Assembly (NCBI GenBank): GCA_020053595.1
Contig: JAGVMV010000040.1
Span: 26,053 to 90,052 of the forward strand
Length of the DNA: 64,000 bases
Direction of reading: 5' to 3'
From: Thermoleophilia bacterium
GTDB lineage: Bacteria > Actinomycetota > Thermoleophilia > BMS3ABIN01
Shown here: positions 17,602 to 28,592 of the stretch, piece after piece
Numbering within the stretch: the stretch's first letter is position 1
Layout of the letters: each line of letters opens with the position of its first letter
Notes under the pieces: generated by a model
What the model was told of the DNA's origin: nothing
Database searches by the model: none
What the model saw: only the letters and a program-made list of their open reading frames with translations
Made by a program: the position numbers and the translations under genes

Positions 17602-18681
17602 ATGCCGATTACGGACAAGCAGACAATGCTCAGCAAACTTGACGAGGTCGCGGCTATTCGTGCCCTCGATTCCCAGGACCAGTTCGGCATGGTGGCCGGA
17701 CTGCCCGGGCAACTGTTTGACGCTTACGAGGCGGGCGGCAGGGTCGCGTTGGATCACGGCGGTGAGGTGGGAGGAATCGCCGTCGCCGGCATGGGCGGAT
17801 CGGCGATTGGCGCTGATGTCATTGCCTCCGTTTACGACGCCGAGCTGCCCAGCCCGATGGTCACGGTCCGCGGCTATAATCTGCCGCACTGGATCAGCAG
17901 TCGCAGCCTCGTCTTCGTCGTCAGCTATTCGGGAAATACCGAGGAAACCATCTCCTGCCTGAACGAGGCGCTCGAGCGCGGTTGCCGCATTATCTGCCTC
18001 AGCACGGGCGGCAAGGTCGGCGAGATTGCCGCGGCCAACGAATTGCCTTTCATCGAGGTACCCAGCAGCCTGCAGCCGCGGGCCGCTATGGGTTGGCTAT
18101 CCGTGCCGATCGCCGCCTGCCTGGAGAGCCTGGGCCTGATCGAGGCCGTCGAGGAAGATGTCCGAGAGGCGGCAAGCGTGCTCGGGCGCCTGGGCGAGCT
18201 GTACGGCCTGGAAAACCAGTCAGCTTCCAATCCGGCCAAACAGCTGGCGGTTGATCTCTTCGATCGCATTCCGGTCATTTACGGATCCGAGGTGACCGCT
18301 GTGGCCGCCCTGCGCTGGAAGTGCCAGATCAACGAGAATGCCAAATCACTGGCTTTCAATCACCAGTTCCCGGAACTCAACCACAATGAGATCGTCGGCT
18401 GGGAGTTTCCGCGGTCCGACCTGGAGCGCTTCCGGGTCATCTATCTGACCGACGGAAAGCTGCACCCGCAGAACGTCAAGCGCATGGATGTCACCGCCGA
18501 ACTTCTGGAGAGCTACGCGGGCGAGATCAGGCGCTATGCCAGTTCCGGCAAGTGCCGCCTGGCGCGGCTGTTATCCAGCATAAACCTTGGAGATTATGTC
18601 TCTCTCTATCTGGCGGTGCTCAACGGCATCGACCCGTCACCGGTAGAGCGCATCGAAAATCTGAAAAAGCGGTTGGCCTGA
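17602..18681 (+). CDS. bifunctional phosphoglucose/phosphomannose isomerase
   Basis: A 359-residue SIS-domain isomerase of the archaeal/actinobacterial type. Two SIS domains are visible: GIAVAGMGGSAIGADV with FVVSYSGNTEETISCL in the first, and VIYGSEVTAVAALRWKCQINENAKSLAF with FPELNHNEIVGWE in the second; the last segment contains the conserved His and Glu. It interconverts fructose-6-phosphate with glucose- and mannose-6-phosphate, supplying the mutase gene directly upstream. ATG at 17602 is chosen with GGAG 7 nt ahead; GTG at 17590 is an alternative that overlaps the mutase stop. Confidence 0.92.
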   Translation: MPITDKQTMLSKLDEVAAIRALDSQDQFGMVAGLPGQLFDAYEAGGRVALDHGGEVGGIAVAGMGGSAIGADVIASVYDAELPSPMVTVRGYNLPHWISSRSLVFVVSYSGNTEETISCLNEALERGCRIICLSTGGKVGEIAAANELPFIEVPSSLQPRAAMGWLSVPIAACLESLGLIEAVEEDVREAASVLGRLGELYGLENQSASNPAKQLAVDLFDRIPVIYGSEVTAVAALRWKCQINENAKSLAFNHQFPELNHNEIVGWEFPRSDLERFRVIYLTDGKLHPQNVKRMDVTAELLESYAGEIRRYASSGKCRLARLLSSINLGDYVSLYLAVLNGIDPSPVERIENLKKRLA

Positions 18682-20135
<1,454 letters not shown>

Positions 20136-20153
20136 GACAGGGCGTTTAGGAAA

Positions 20154-21206
20154 ATGAACACGAGCAACTATTCAGTGAAGACCATCGAGTGGCAGGGCGA
20201 CGAGGTCGTCATGATCGATCAGCGTGTCCTGCCTCTTGAAGAAGAGTACATACATCACACGACCTGGCAGGAAGTTGGCGCTTCCATCAAGACGATGGTA
20301 ATTCGCGGCGCGCCGGCCATCGGTGTGGCTACGGCTATGGGCATGGCGCTTGCCGCCAGGCAATCCACAGCCACTTCCCAGGATGATCTGAAGCGCGACC
20401 TCGACGAGGCCGCCAAAGGTCTGTTCGCCACCCGCCCGACAGCTTATAACCTGGGCTGGGCCCTGGAGCAGCAGGCGAAGATCTATAACGAGTCCGGCGA
20501 TGTGGACAAGATCCGCGTCCGGCTCAAGGTCCGTTCCCAGGAGATCCTCGACGAGGACGTGGCCATGTGCGTCGCCATGGGTGAGCACGCGGCGCCGCTC
20601 TTTCCCAAGGGCGCACGCATCCTCACCCACTGCAATGCCGGAGCTCTGGCGACCGCCGGTTACGGCACGGCTCTGGGCGTCATCCGTTCGGTGTTCAAAC
20701 GCGATCCAACCATTCACGTGTTCGCCGACGAGACCCGGCCGTTCCTGCAGGGAGCCAGGCTGACCGCCTGGGAGCTCCAGCAGGAGGGCATCCCCTGCAC
20801 TCTCATCACCGACAACATGTCCGGCTACTTCTTCAAGAAGGGTGAGATCGACGCGGTTGTCGTCGGCTCGGACCGGATAGCGGGAAACGGTGACGTGGCC
20901 AACAAGATCGGCACCTACATGGTCTCGGTGCTGGCCAAGGAGCACGGCGTTCCCTTTTATGTGGCGGCGCCTACGTCGACGGTGGATTTGAGCCTGACCG
21001 ACGGATCACAGATACCCATCGAGGAACGCGATCCCGCCGAAGTTACCCATTGCGGCTCACGGCAGATCGCGCCCACGGGCATCGGTGTGCGCAACCCGGC
21101 GTTCGACGTGACTCCGCATCAAAACATCGCCGCCATTATCACCGAGATGGGTGTCCACAGCGAGCCTTACACAGAAAGCCTGGCCGCAGCGAAGAAAGGC
21201 AAATAG
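20154..21206 (+). CDS. mtnA: methylthioribose-1-phosphate isomerase
   Basis: A 350-residue eIF2B-related isomerase turning 5-methylthioribose-1-phosphate into the ribulose form in methionine salvage. Diagnostic segments: MVIRGAPAIGVATAMGMALA near residue 50, LTHCNAGALATAGYGTALGVIR near 160 (catalytic Cys), ADETRPFLQGARLTAWEL near 200 and VVGSDRIAGNGDVANKIGTY near 240 (catalytic Asp). It follows ahcY by 18 nt. Other salvage genes (mtnBCD) are absent from the window; in organisms with only mtnA the product may enter a different shunt. Confidence 0.95.
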   Translation: MNTSNYSVKTIEWQGDEVVMIDQRVLPLEEEYIHHTTWQEVGASIKTMVIRGAPAIGVATAMGMALAARQSTATSQDDLKRDLDEAAKGLFATRPTAYNLGWALEQQAKIYNESGDVDKIRVRLKVRSQEILDEDVAMCVAMGEHAAPLFPKGARILTHCNAGALATAGYGTALGVIRSVFKRDPTIHVFADETRPFLQGARLTAWELQQEGIPCTLITDNMSGYFFKKGEIDAVVVGSDRIAGNGDVANKIGTYMVSVLAKEHGVPFYVAAPTSTVDLSLTDGSQIPIEERDPAEVTHCGSRQIAPTGIGVRNPAFDVTPHQNIAAIITEMGVHSEPYTESLAAAKKGK

Positions 21207-21207
21207 C

Positions 21208-22323
21208 TTGAAAGCGATGGTACTGGCAGCCGGCCTGGGCACACGCCTGCGGCCGCTTACCGGCTCGATCTCCAAGCCTATGGCCCCGATCGTCAACCGG
21301 CCCGTGATGTACCATATCCTGCGTCTGGTCCGGGAACACGGATACGATGAGGCCGTTGCCAATCTGCATTATCACCCCCACGCCATCACCAACTATTTCG
21401 GCCGGGGCCAGCGCATCGGCATTGAGTTGCGCTACTCCCTGGAGCCGGAGTTGATGGGAACCGCCGGTGGCGTCAAGGCCATGCAGCGGTTTCTGTCAGA
21501 CGGCACCTTCCTGGTCATCAGCGGCGACGCTCTGACCGACATCAATCTGACCAAATTGCTGGAGCAGCATCGGCAATCGGGTGGAATTGCCACCCTGGCG
21601 CTCAAGCGGGTGGAAGACCCCAGCAAATTCGGGGTGGTCAACCGCGAAAAGAATGGCCGCATTCTGGGCTTCCAGGAAAAGCCGGCGCCGGGCGAGGAGC
21701 TCAGCAACCTCTGCAACTGCGGCATTTACATCTTTGAACCGACCATCTTCGATCACATCCCCAAAGACGCTTTCTACGATTTCGGCAAGCAGCTGTTCCC
21801 GGAGTTCGTAACCAGGGAAATCCCGTTCCATGGCTTCGAGATCGAAGGCTACTGGAACGATGTCGGCAGTCTCGAGCAGTACCGCATCGGCAATTTTGAC
21901 GCTCTGACCGGCAAGGTCAAAGTGAAGATTCCCGGCACTGAGCGTTCTCCGGGGATCTATGTGGGCAAGGGCACGCGGATATCCAGGTCGGCGAAGATGA
22001 AAGCGCCGATCCTGCTGGGCGATTACTGCCGGGTGGGGGAGAACGTCAGCCTGACCGGACCGCTGGTCATCGGCGACCATAGCGTCATCGAAAAGGGCGC
22101 GGCCCTAAAAGGGGTTATCAAGTGGCGCGCGGCACAAACAGGCGCCGGGGCCACCGTCGAGGGCGGAATCATCGGCCGTGGAGCCTATGTACGCGATGAA
22201 GTGCACATACACGACCGTGTGGTGGTCGGCGACCGCTGCGTCATCGGCGCCGGCAGCGTGCTGGATGAAGAGGTGCACCTCGAGCCGTTCACGGTGATCG
22301 AGGCCGACAGCCACGTGCGGTAA
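21208..22323 (+). CDS. NDP-sugar pyrophosphorylase (mannose-1-phosphate guanylyltransferase-like)
   Basis: A 371-residue nucleotidyltransferase with a left-handed beta-helix tail. The N-terminal domain has KAMVLAAGLGTRLRPLT (the GXGTRXRPLT activation motif), SGDALTDINLTKLLEQH and GFQEKPAPGEE; the WNDVGSLEQYR segment near residue 215 closes it. From about residue 240 hexapeptide repeats run to the end. The enzyme makes an NDP-sugar from a sugar-1-phosphate; the upstream manB and isomerase genes suggest GDP-mannose, but glucose-1-phosphate is also possible. The start is TTG at 21208 with AAAGG 8 nt upstream, placed 2 nt after the mtnA stop codon. Confidence 0.9.
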   Translation: MKAMVLAAGLGTRLRPLTGSISKPMAPIVNRPVMYHILRLVREHGYDEAVANLHYHPHAITNYFGRGQRIGIELRYSLEPELMGTAGGVKAMQRFLSDGTFLVISGDALTDINLTKLLEQHRQSGGIATLALKRVEDPSKFGVVNREKNGRILGFQEKPAPGEELSNLCNCGIYIFEPTIFDHIPKDAFYDFGKQLFPEFVTREIPFHGFEIEGYWNDVGSLEQYRIGNFDALTGKVKVKIPGTERSPGIYVGKGTRISRSAKMKAPILLGDYCRVGENVSLTGPLVIGDHSVIEKGAALKGVIKWRAAQTGAGATVEGGIIGRGAYVRDEVHIHDRVVVGDRCVIGAGSVLDEEVHLEPFTVIEADSHVR

Positions 22324-22360
22324 CACCCGAAGTCACCGGGAATCAATCCGATTTACACCT

Positions 22361-22394
22361 TTGATTTTATACATGAACTTTTATATCATGTATA
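22361..22394 (+). promoter_or_regulatory. promoter with palindromic operator for the VapBC-type pair
   Basis: A -35-like TTGATT (22361-22366) and -10 TATCAT (22384-22389) are separated by 17 bp. A perfect 9-bp inverted repeat, TATACATGA (22368-22376) and TCATGTATA (22386-22394) with a 9-bp gap, covers the spacer and the -10. Its position fits autorepression by the ribbon-helix-helix antitoxin encoded next. Confidence 0.65.
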
Positions 22395-22425
22395 GAAGTA
22401 CCTTTCCCAAGAGGTGATACCCGCG

Positions 22426-22698
22426 GTGGAAAAGCAGAACAAGAAAAAGCCGATGCAGGTTTACCTGGATTACAAGCAGGACGCTGAGCTCAGCTTCGTC
22501 GCCGACAAGCTGAACATCTCCAAGGCGGAAGTCATCCGGCGCAGTCTCGATGAATACCTCATCGAGGCCATCCCGCCGGAAGAAGACCCGTTGATGGAGA
22601 TGATTGGACTGGCGGGTGAAGACAGCGGCCTCCCGGTTGACCTCGCAGAAAATCACGACAATTACCTCACAAAGTGGGAAAGGGAGCGCTGTGAATGA
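22426..22698 (+). CDS. ribbon-helix-helix antitoxin of a VapBC-type pair
   Basis: A 90-residue protein. MQVYLDYKQDAELSFVADKLNISKAEVIRRSLDEYL (residues about 10-45) is a ribbon-helix-helix DNA-binding fold; the acidic C-terminal half would wrap the toxin. Two GTG starts are possible; the one at 22426 has GAGGTGA at the right distance. The gene overlaps the PIN toxin by 4 nt. Expected role: neutralise the toxin and repress the operon through the inverted repeat upstream. Confidence 0.8.
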   Translation: MEKQNKKKPMQVYLDYKQDAELSFVADKLNISKAEVIRRSLDEYLIEAIPPEEDPLMEMIGLAGEDSGLPVDLAENHDNYLTKWERERCE

Positions 22699-23120
22699 AA
22701 TCAGTTGACCGGTCCGCTCTCTTTGTCGATACCAGCGCTTGGCTCGCGGTCAATGATCCCCGGGACAGCCTGCATGATGCAGCAGCTGTATTCTATCGCG
22801 AAGCTGCTTTGAAAAAATTCAGGACTTTTGTCACCTCAAACCTTGTTGTAGCTGAAACTCACGCGGGTCTGATAAAAGCCTGGGGCACGCATATTGCTCT
22901 CAAATTCCTGGAATTGCTCGAGGCCAGCAGCCGCGTGAGCGTTATTTATAGTACGCGGGAACTCGAAATGGAGGCCGTGCGCATTCTGGCAAAATATGGG
23001 GATCAGCGATTTAGTCTCTGTGATGCCATAAGTTTCGCCATCATGAAAGATAGCGGTATCAAAGACGCTTTCAGTTTCGACCAGCATTTCGAAACCGCGG
23101 GGTTTCGCCGGCTGCCATAG
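22695..23120 (+). CDS. PIN-domain toxin (VapC type)
   Basis: A 141-residue ribonuclease toxin. The PIN acidic residues are present: D in LFVDTSAWLA near residue 12, E in VVAETHAGL near 54, and D in FSLCDAISFAIMKDSGIKDAFSFDQHF near 108 and 126. PIN toxins cleave tRNA or rRNA and are held inactive by their antitoxin. It is coupled to the antitoxin by a 4-nt overlap, and the ComF gene begins on the very next base. Confidence 0.9.
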   Translation: MKSVDRSALFVDTSAWLAVNDPRDSLHDAAAVFYREAALKKFRTFVTSNLVVAETHAGLIKAWGTHIALKFLELLEASSRVSVIYSTRELEMEAVRILAKYGDQRFSLCDAISFAIMKDSGIKDAFSFDQHFETAGFRRLP

Positions 23121-23819
23121 ATGTTCTCCGAGCTTCTTTCAGTTCTTTTCCCCCTGCGCTGCATCCACTGCGGACGGGGCGGGGAATGGCTATGCCCGGA
23201 ATGCGTGGCGTTGCTCCGACCGCTCGGCCCGCATTTCTGCTGCCGCTGTGGCCGACCCTCCCTGAACCGTACCGCCGACTGCCCCGAGTGCCGCGGCCGT
23301 GAGCTTCACTTCAAAACCGCCCGCGCCGCCTATTATTTCGAAGGTCCGGCCCGTAGCCTGGTTCACCGGCTCAAGTACTCCGGGCAGCGCCGCCTGGCCA
23401 GCTATATGGCCGAAATAGCCTGCAATCAGGCTGGTTTGACTAGCTCCGACAAAGCGGTTACGCTAACATATGTTCCTCTGCACAGCGCAAAACTGTTAAA
23501 TCGCGGATACAATCAGGCTGGCCTGTTCGCAAGGGCTCTTTCCCGGCGGCTTGGCCTGCCGCTTCAGGACCTTCTCTGCAAGCAACACCCCACTTTGGCG
23601 CAAAACCGGCTGGGTTTTGAGGAGCGCCGGCAAAATCTGGAGGGCAGTATCACTCTTCGCAGGGGAGCATCCCTTGAATCAGGGCAAAGCGGACGTTTGG
23701 TGCTGGTGGATGATGTCTATACCACCGGATCGACGGCTTCGGAGTGCGCCAGGGTCCTCGCCGAGGAACTGGGGGTTGAGGTGGAGGTCTGGACTTTCGC
23801 CAGAACAGTAAAGCGATAG
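23121..23819 (+). CDS. comF: ComF family phosphoribosyltransferase-like protein
   Basis: A 232-residue protein with an N-terminal zinc finger (CIHCGRGGEWLCPEC at residues 14-28, then CCRCGRPSLNRTADCPECRG) and a C-terminal PRTase domain whose PRPP loop is LVLVDDVYTTGSTASECARVL near residues 190-210. ComF proteins are linked to DNA uptake in competent bacteria, but many carriers are not competent and the exact reaction is unknown. It starts on the base after the VapC stop codon, an odd coupling of a toxin with a housekeeping gene. Confidence 0.9.
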   Translation: MFSELLSVLFPLRCIHCGRGGEWLCPECVALLRPLGPHFCCRCGRPSLNRTADCPECRGRELHFKTARAAYYFEGPARSLVHRLKYSGQRRLASYMAEIACNQAGLTSSDKAVTLTYVPLHSAKLLNRGYNQAGLFARALSRRLGLPLQDLLCKQHPTLAQNRLGFEERRQNLEGSITLRRGASLESGQSGRLVLVDDVYTTGSTASECARVLAEELGVEVEVWTFARTVKR

Positions 23820-23881
23820 AGTTTGAATTAAGCTGCCGAAAGGGTAGAAAAGAGTACGCAACCACGCGGGGAAGGATGGAT

Positions 23882-24439
23882 ATGAACTTACAGGTGAAGG
23901 GGAGAAACATCGCAATGACAGACGCGCTCCGCGTCTATGTTGATGAGAAGCTGACCAAGTTGGGCAAGAACTTAAACAGCGCCAGTACCATGGAAGTGGA
24001 GCTCTTTGTTGAAAAGAATCCGAGCATCGCTGACAACCAGGTCGCCGAGGTGACGATCTTCACAAAAGGTCCGGTTCTGAGAGCCAAGGGCGCTTCCGCT
24101 GACATGTATGCCTCCATCGATCTGGTTGCCGACAAGCTCAGTCGCCAGGTCAAAAAGTATCGTGGCAAGCTTGTGAGCCACAACGCGCACGTCCGCGGCA
24201 GCATCCCGCCCGATGCGATCATGCCTTTGCCGGAGATGATGGAGGAGGAAGAAGAAGGTGGCCCGGAGATCGTCAAGCTCAAAACGTTTGGCATCAAGCC
24301 GATGTCGGCCGAGGAGGCTGCGCTGCAACTGGAGCTGATCGGCCATGACTTCTTCGTCTTCCGCAACTCGGAGACCAACGATACAAGTGTTATCTATCGC
24401 CGCCGTGACGGCAACTACGGGCTGATCGAACCCAAGTAG
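23882..24439 (+). CDS. hpf: long-form ribosome hibernation promoting factor
   Basis: A 185-residue protein. Residues 1-100 are the S30AE/YfiA domain (LQVKGRNIAMTDALRVYVDEKLTKL, ADMYASIDLVADKLSRQVKKYRGKL); after an acidic linker (EMMEEEEEGG) the C-terminal dimerisation domain (VVRIK-like IVKLKTFGIKPMSAEEAALQLELIGHDFFVFRN, ending YGLIEP) is complete. The long form dimerises inactive 70S ribosomes into 100S particles in stationary phase. Of two in-frame ATGs, the second has GAAGG at 6 nt. It is followed by a strong terminator and then secA, the usual order. Confidence 0.95.
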   Translation: MNLQVKGRNIAMTDALRVYVDEKLTKLGKNLNSASTMEVELFVEKNPSIADNQVAEVTIFTKGPVLRAKGASADMYASIDLVADKLSRQVKKYRGKLVSHNAHVRGSIPPDAIMPLPEMMEEEEEGGPEIVKLKTFGIKPMSAEEAALQLELIGHDFFVFRNSETNDTSVIYRRRDGNYGLIEPK

Positions 24440-24451
24440 CTGGTTTGTTCC

Positions 24452-24486
24452 GGTGGCACGGGCCGTGAGGCCCGTGCCACCTTTTT
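24452..24486 (+). terminator. rho-independent terminator between hpf and secA
   Basis: A perfect 13-bp stem (GGTGGCACGGGCC, 24452-24464, with 24469-24481) and GTGA loop followed by TTTTT. It separates hpf from secA transcription. Confidence 0.95.
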
Positions 24487-24507
24487 GTCTTTACGGCGCC
24501 CACAGTC

Positions 24508-24516
24508 TGCTAAAAT
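24508..24516 (+). promoter_or_regulatory. extended -10 promoter of secA
   Basis: TGC directly followed by TAAAAT (24511-24516) forms an extended -10 element; TTTACG is a weak -35 with a 15-bp spacer. Transcription would begin about 24523, only some 6 bases before the secA ATG, which has no Shine-Dalgarno sequence. Confidence 0.55.
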
Positions 24517-24528
24517 ACCCCTGTAATC

Positions 24529-27123
24529 ATGGCTAAATTATTCCAAAAAGCTCTTCGCATGGGCGAAGGCAAAAAATTCAAGCAGCTCGAAGAGCAGGTT
24601 GCCGCTATCAACACCTTCGAAGAAGAGGTCAAGGCGCTGAGCGACGACGGGCTGAAGGCGAAAACGCCGGAGCTGAAGCAGCGCCTGGCAGATGGCGAGG
24701 AGCCGGACGACATCCTGCCGGAAGCCTTCGCGGTGGTGCGGGAGGTCTCGGGCCGCGTCATGAAAATGCGCCATTTCGATGTCCAGCTGATGGGCGGGAT
24801 CGTTTTACACCAGGGCAGGATCGCCGAGATGAAAACAGGCGAGGGCAAGACACTGGTCGCCACCCTGCCGGTTTACCTCAATGCACTCTCCGGTAACAGC
24901 GTTCATGTCGTGACGGTCAACGATTATCTGGCCAAACGCGACGCCGAGTGGATGAGCCCCATTTACAACTTCCTTGGTCTTAAGGTCGGGATTCTGCAGG
25001 ACAACATGGGACCCCCCGAACGGCTGGTCGCTTACGCTGCTGACGTCACCTACGGCACCAACTCCGAATTCGGTTTCGATTATCTGCGTGACAACATGGC
25101 CACCAGGCTTGAGCATCTGGTGCAGCGCGACCACGCTTTCAGCATTGTCGATGAAGTGGACAGCATTCTCATCGACGAGGCGCGTACGCCGCTGATTATT
25201 TCCGGAGCCCCGGAAGAGGCGGCCTCCACCTATTACAAGTTCGCGTCCATCGTGCCGCTCCTGCGCCCCGAGGATGACTACGAGGTCGATGAAAAGCATC
25301 GCACCGTGGCTGTTACCGAGTCCGGCGTCACCAAAGTGGAAAAAGCCCTGGGTGTCGAGAACCTCTACGAATCGAAGAACGGCCAGCTGGTGAATCACCT
25401 GATGCAGGGGCTGAAAGCCCACGCCCTTTTCAAGAAAGACGTCGAGTACGTGGTCAAGAACGGCGAGGTGTTGATCGTCGACGAGTTCACCGGCCGCATC
25501 ATGGAAGGGCGCCGTTACTCCGAAGGGCTGCACCAGGCCATCGAGGCGAAGGAAAAGGTGCACATCCGCGAGGAGAACCAGACGCTGGCGACCATTACCC
25601 TGCAGAATTATTTTCGCATGTACGACAAGCTCGCCGGCATGACCGGCACGGCGGCCACCGAGGCCGATGAGTTTATGCATATCTACAAGCTGGAAGTGGT
25701 CTCCATCCCGACCAACCAGGAAATGATCCGTGACGATCGCAACGATTTCATCTTCAAGACCAAAAAGGCCAAGTTCCGCGCCTCCGCTGAAGACATCGTC
25801 GAATGCCACAAAAAGGGGCAGCCGGTCCTGGTGGGAACGGTCTCCATCGAAACCAGCGAGTACCTGAGCGACATGCTCAAGCGCCGCGGGGTTCCGCACC
25901 AGGTGCTGAACGCCAAGCACCACGAAAAGGAAGCAGAGATCATCGAGCACGCCGGCGAGGTCGGGCAGGTCACTATCGCCACCAACATGGCCGGCCGTGG
26001 TGTCGACATCAAGCTCGAGGACAGCGTGCGCGATCTGGGCGGCCTCTATGTGCTGGGTACGGAACGCCATGAAAGCCGGCGCATCGACAACCAGCTGCGC
26101 GGCCGTTCCGGCCGTCAGGGCGACCCTGGCGCCACGCGCTTTTATCTTTCCGCCGAAGACGATGTTATCCGGCTGTTCGCCGGGGACCGCATCTTTAACA
26201 TCCTCGACAAGCTGGCGCCGGACGAGGACGTCCCTATCCAGCACAAGATGCTCACCAAGACCGTGGAGAACGCGCAAAAAAAGGTCGAGCAGCAGAACTT
26301 CCAGACCCGTAAACGCGTGCTCGAATACGATGACGTCATGAACAAACAGCGCGAGGTCATTTATGAGCAGCGGCGCAAGATCCTCGAGGGCAGCGATATC
26401 AGCGAAGACGCACGGGAGATCACCGACGAGGTCCTGACCAACACGGTTGAGACTTACTGCGAGCAGGGCGCCTACCCGGAAGACTGGGACTGGGAGAACC
26501 TCTTCGTTTCGCTCAAGTCGCTTTACGACATCTCGTTCGGCAAGGACGGCATCGAAATCGAGGAAGCGACGCAGGAAGAAATGATCGAGCGGGTTCTGGC
26601 CGATGCCCAGGCGATCTATGACGGCAAGGAGCAGGACTTCACGCCCGAGCACATGCGTCAGCTGGAGCGCCTGGTGATGATGGGGGTCATCGACAATCGC
26701 TGGCGCGAACACCTCTACGACATGGACTACCTCCGTGAGGGCATCCACTGGCGCAGCCTTTCCCAGAAGGACCCGCTGGTGGAATATAAATCAGAGGGCT
26801 TCGGCATGTTCCAGGAGCTGCTGGGCTCCATCAAGGAAGATTTTGTCCGCACAATATTCCATATGAGCCGTGTGCCGCAGAATGAAATGGCCGAGCGGCG
26901 CGAGCGCGATCTGCAGTATACCTATGACGATGGCACGACTTCGCGGCTGCCTCAGGTGGCCGAGCAGGCCGCGGCTGGAGCAGGTGCGGCGCCGGCCGGC
27001 GCCGGGGGAGCTTCCGGCGAAGCTCCTGTGGCGGTCACCACGCGCCATGCTGACAAGGTGGGCCGTAACGATCCCTGCCCCTGTGGGTCGGGCAAGAAGT
27101 ATAAGAAGTGCTGCGGGGCGTAA
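24529..27123 (+). CDS. secA: preprotein translocase ATPase SecA
   Basis: An 864-residue motor for Sec export. Seen in order: Q-motif region and Walker [15 protein letters not shown] near residue 100, DEAD-box [20 protein letters not shown] near 210, the TGMTGTA segment near 370, [14 protein letters not shown] near 485, [10 protein letters not shown] near 527, the helical scaffold region, and a C-terminal zinc tail [18 protein letters not shown], which binds SecB or ribosomes. The usual GRGTDI reads GRGVDI here. A long Ala/Gly/Pro linker ([20 protein letters not shown]) precedes the zinc tail. It acts at the inner face of the membrane. Confidence 0.98.
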   Translation: MAKLFQKALRMGEGKKFKQLEEQVAAINTFEEEVKALSDDGLKAKTPELKQRLADGEEPDDILPEAFAVVREVSGRVMKMRHFDVQLMGGIVLHQGRIAEMKTGEGKTLVATLPVYLNALSGNSVHVVTVNDYLAKRDAEWMSPIYNFLGLKVGILQDNMGPPERLVAYAADVTYGTNSEFGFDYLRDNMATRLEHLVQRDHAFSIVDEVDSILIDEARTPLIISGAPEEAASTYYKFASIVPLLRPEDDYEVDEKHRTVAVTESGVTKVEKALGVENLYESKNGQLVNHLMQGLKAHALFKKDVEYVVKNGEVLIVDEFTGRIMEGRRYSEGLHQAIEAKEKVHIREENQTLATITLQNYFRMYDKLAGMTGTAATEADEFMHIYKLEVVSIPTNQEMIRDDRNDFIFKTKKAKFRASAEDIVECHKKGQPVLVGTVSIETSEYLSDMLKRRGVPHQVLNAKHHEKEAEIIEHAGEVGQVTIATNMAGRGVDIKLEDSVRDLGGLYVLGTERHESRRIDNQLRGRSGRQGDPGATRFYLSAEDDVIRLFAGDRIFNILDKLAPDEDVPIQHKMLTKTVENAQKKVEQQNFQTRKRVLEYDDVMNKQREVIYEQRRKILEGSDISEDAREITDEVLTNTVETYCEQGAYPEDWDWENLFVSLKSLYDISFGKDGIEIEEATQEEMIERVLADAQAIYDGKEQDFTPEHMRQLERLVMMGVIDNRWREHLYDMDYLREGIHWRSLSQKDPLVEYKSEGFGMFQELLGSIKEDFVRTIFHMSRVPQNEMAERRERDLQYTYDDGTTSRLPQVAEQAAAGAGAAPAGAGGASGEAPVAVTTRHADKVGRNDPCPCGSGKKYKKCCGA

Positions 27124-28515
27124 GTGGCACCCATCAATTTGGAAAAAAAATTTCTGCAGCCGATTGTCTTCATACTCCTGGTAGCCGGTGCCTTCAGGCT
27201 CATTGGTATAACTGCACCGGTCATTGGTTCACAAGCATGGCGTCAGGCTGATACCGCCGCCATGGCCCGCAACTTTTATGAGGGCCGTTTCAACATTCTC
27301 TATCCTCAGATCGACTGGGGCGGCGATTCATCCGGTTACGTCGAGTCCGAGTTCCCGATCTATTCTTTTGCCGTTGCGTGTCTCTATAAGGTTTTTGGTT
27401 TCCATGAGTTTCTGGCACGCGGGCTTTCCGCTATTTTTTCTCTGGTTGGGATTTTCTTCGTTTTTTTGTTAGGCAGAAGACTTTGGGACGAAAGAAGCGG
27501 GTTCTGGGCCGCGGGCATTTTCGCATTTCTGCCGCTACAAATTTACTATAGCAGGACTATCATGCCGGAGTCTTTCATGATCATGAGTCTGGCGATATCT
27601 TCCTATTTATTTTTCAGATGGTATGAGGACGGCAAAACGAAAGATATCCTCCTCTCAGCCCTGTTTTTAGTTTCGGCAGCACTGATCAAGCCATATTTGC
27701 TATACATGGGGCTTCCTTTTGCCTACCTTGCCTGGAAGAAGCAGCGAACGCAGCTGTTTGTAAATCCAAAGATCTGGCTGTCGTCCATCATGGTATTAGC
27801 GCCACTGACAGTCTGGTACTACCACGCCCACCGGCTATACCTCGATACCGGGCTGACATTTGGAGTATGGGGTTACGGTTCTGACAAGTGGGGCATCTGG
27901 AGCATGACGACATCGATGGATTTTTGGAAGAGGATGCTCATGATGCGCTTCCTGCCTCTCCTGGCATATTTTGGAATCTTCTTGTTTATAATCGGGCTGT
28001 ATGTTTGCAGGAAAAGCACGAATGGCAGGTTTTTAATCTATTGGTGCACAGCCTTCCTGGTTAGCATGGTCATTGTGGCGGGAGGATATTACGCCCATGA
28101 TTACTACTCCCTGCCTTTCTTGTTACCGGCTTCATTATTGATGGGCAAAGTGCTGGGAGATAATCTTGCCATGCTGAAAAAGGGCTTGAACTGGAAAAAG
28201 GCTTTGCTCGCCTTATGTGTTCTGGGAATGGTTGTTATGGGGGCAAGGTCTTATTACCTGTACATCGTTCCGCAATTCCAATCTTCGCCCAGAATCGATT
28301 TGGCAAATCAGCTTATGGAAAAGACATCTCCGGATGACCGGGTGGCCACCACGGACAAAAACGACCCCAGCCTCCTCTACCTCAGTCACCGAAAGGGATG
28401 GAGGGGCGCAATAGAGGACTACCAATTTTTTACCAGCCTTCCCGGGGTCAAAGCTATTGCGGGATTCAGAGACGAAGCCCGCCCATTTATTGATCTTGTT
28501 AACGACAGCCGTTAA
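27124..28515 (+). CDS. membrane glycosyltransferase of the GT39/ArnT type
   Basis: A 463-residue polytopic protein with roughly ten hydrophobic segments. The first periplasmic loop has SQAWRQADTAAMARNFYEG, with an acidic residue typical of the GT-C fold, and EFPIYSFAVACLYKVFG with FAFLPLQIYYSRTIMPESFM later, as in PMT/ArnT-like lipid-linked sugar transferases. It begins with GTG on the base after the secA stop. Base composition is visibly more AT-rich than secA, suggesting a different history. Acceptor and sugar are unknown. Confidence 0.75.
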   Translation: MAPINLEKKFLQPIVFILLVAGAFRLIGITAPVIGSQAWRQADTAAMARNFYEGRFNILYPQIDWGGDSSGYVESEFPIYSFAVACLYKVFGFHEFLARGLSAIFSLVGIFFVFLLGRRLWDERSGFWAAGIFAFLPLQIYYSRTIMPESFMIMSLAISSYLFFRWYEDGKTKDILLSALFLVSAALIKPYLLYMGLPFAYLAWKKQRTQLFVNPKIWLSSIMVLAPLTVWYYHAHRLYLDTGLTFGVWGYGSDKWGIWSMTTSMDFWKRMLMMRFLPLLAYFGIFLFIIGLYVCRKSTNGRFLIYWCTAFLVSMVIVAGGYYAHDYYSLPFLLPASLLMGKVLGDNLAMLKKGLNWKKALLALCVLGMVVMGARSYYLYIVPQFQSSPRIDLANQLMEKTSPDDRVATTDKNDPSLLYLSHRKGWRGAIEDYQFFTSLPGVKAIAGFRDEARPFIDLVNDSR

Positions 28516-28592
28516 AGATGATCGCCTTTAAACAGGCTCCGCTGAATAAGCAGACGCTGGCTACCAAGGGTCGCTTTCGGTGAACGGACCAG

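Noticed and set aside
24805..26748. A 647-codon open frame on the strand opposite secA
   Set aside because: It lies wholly inside secA, its protein is low in recognisable structure, and it mirrors the GC-rich codon use of secA. Other long antisense frames (such as opposite the molybdopterin gene at 60494-61480) were rejected for the same reason.
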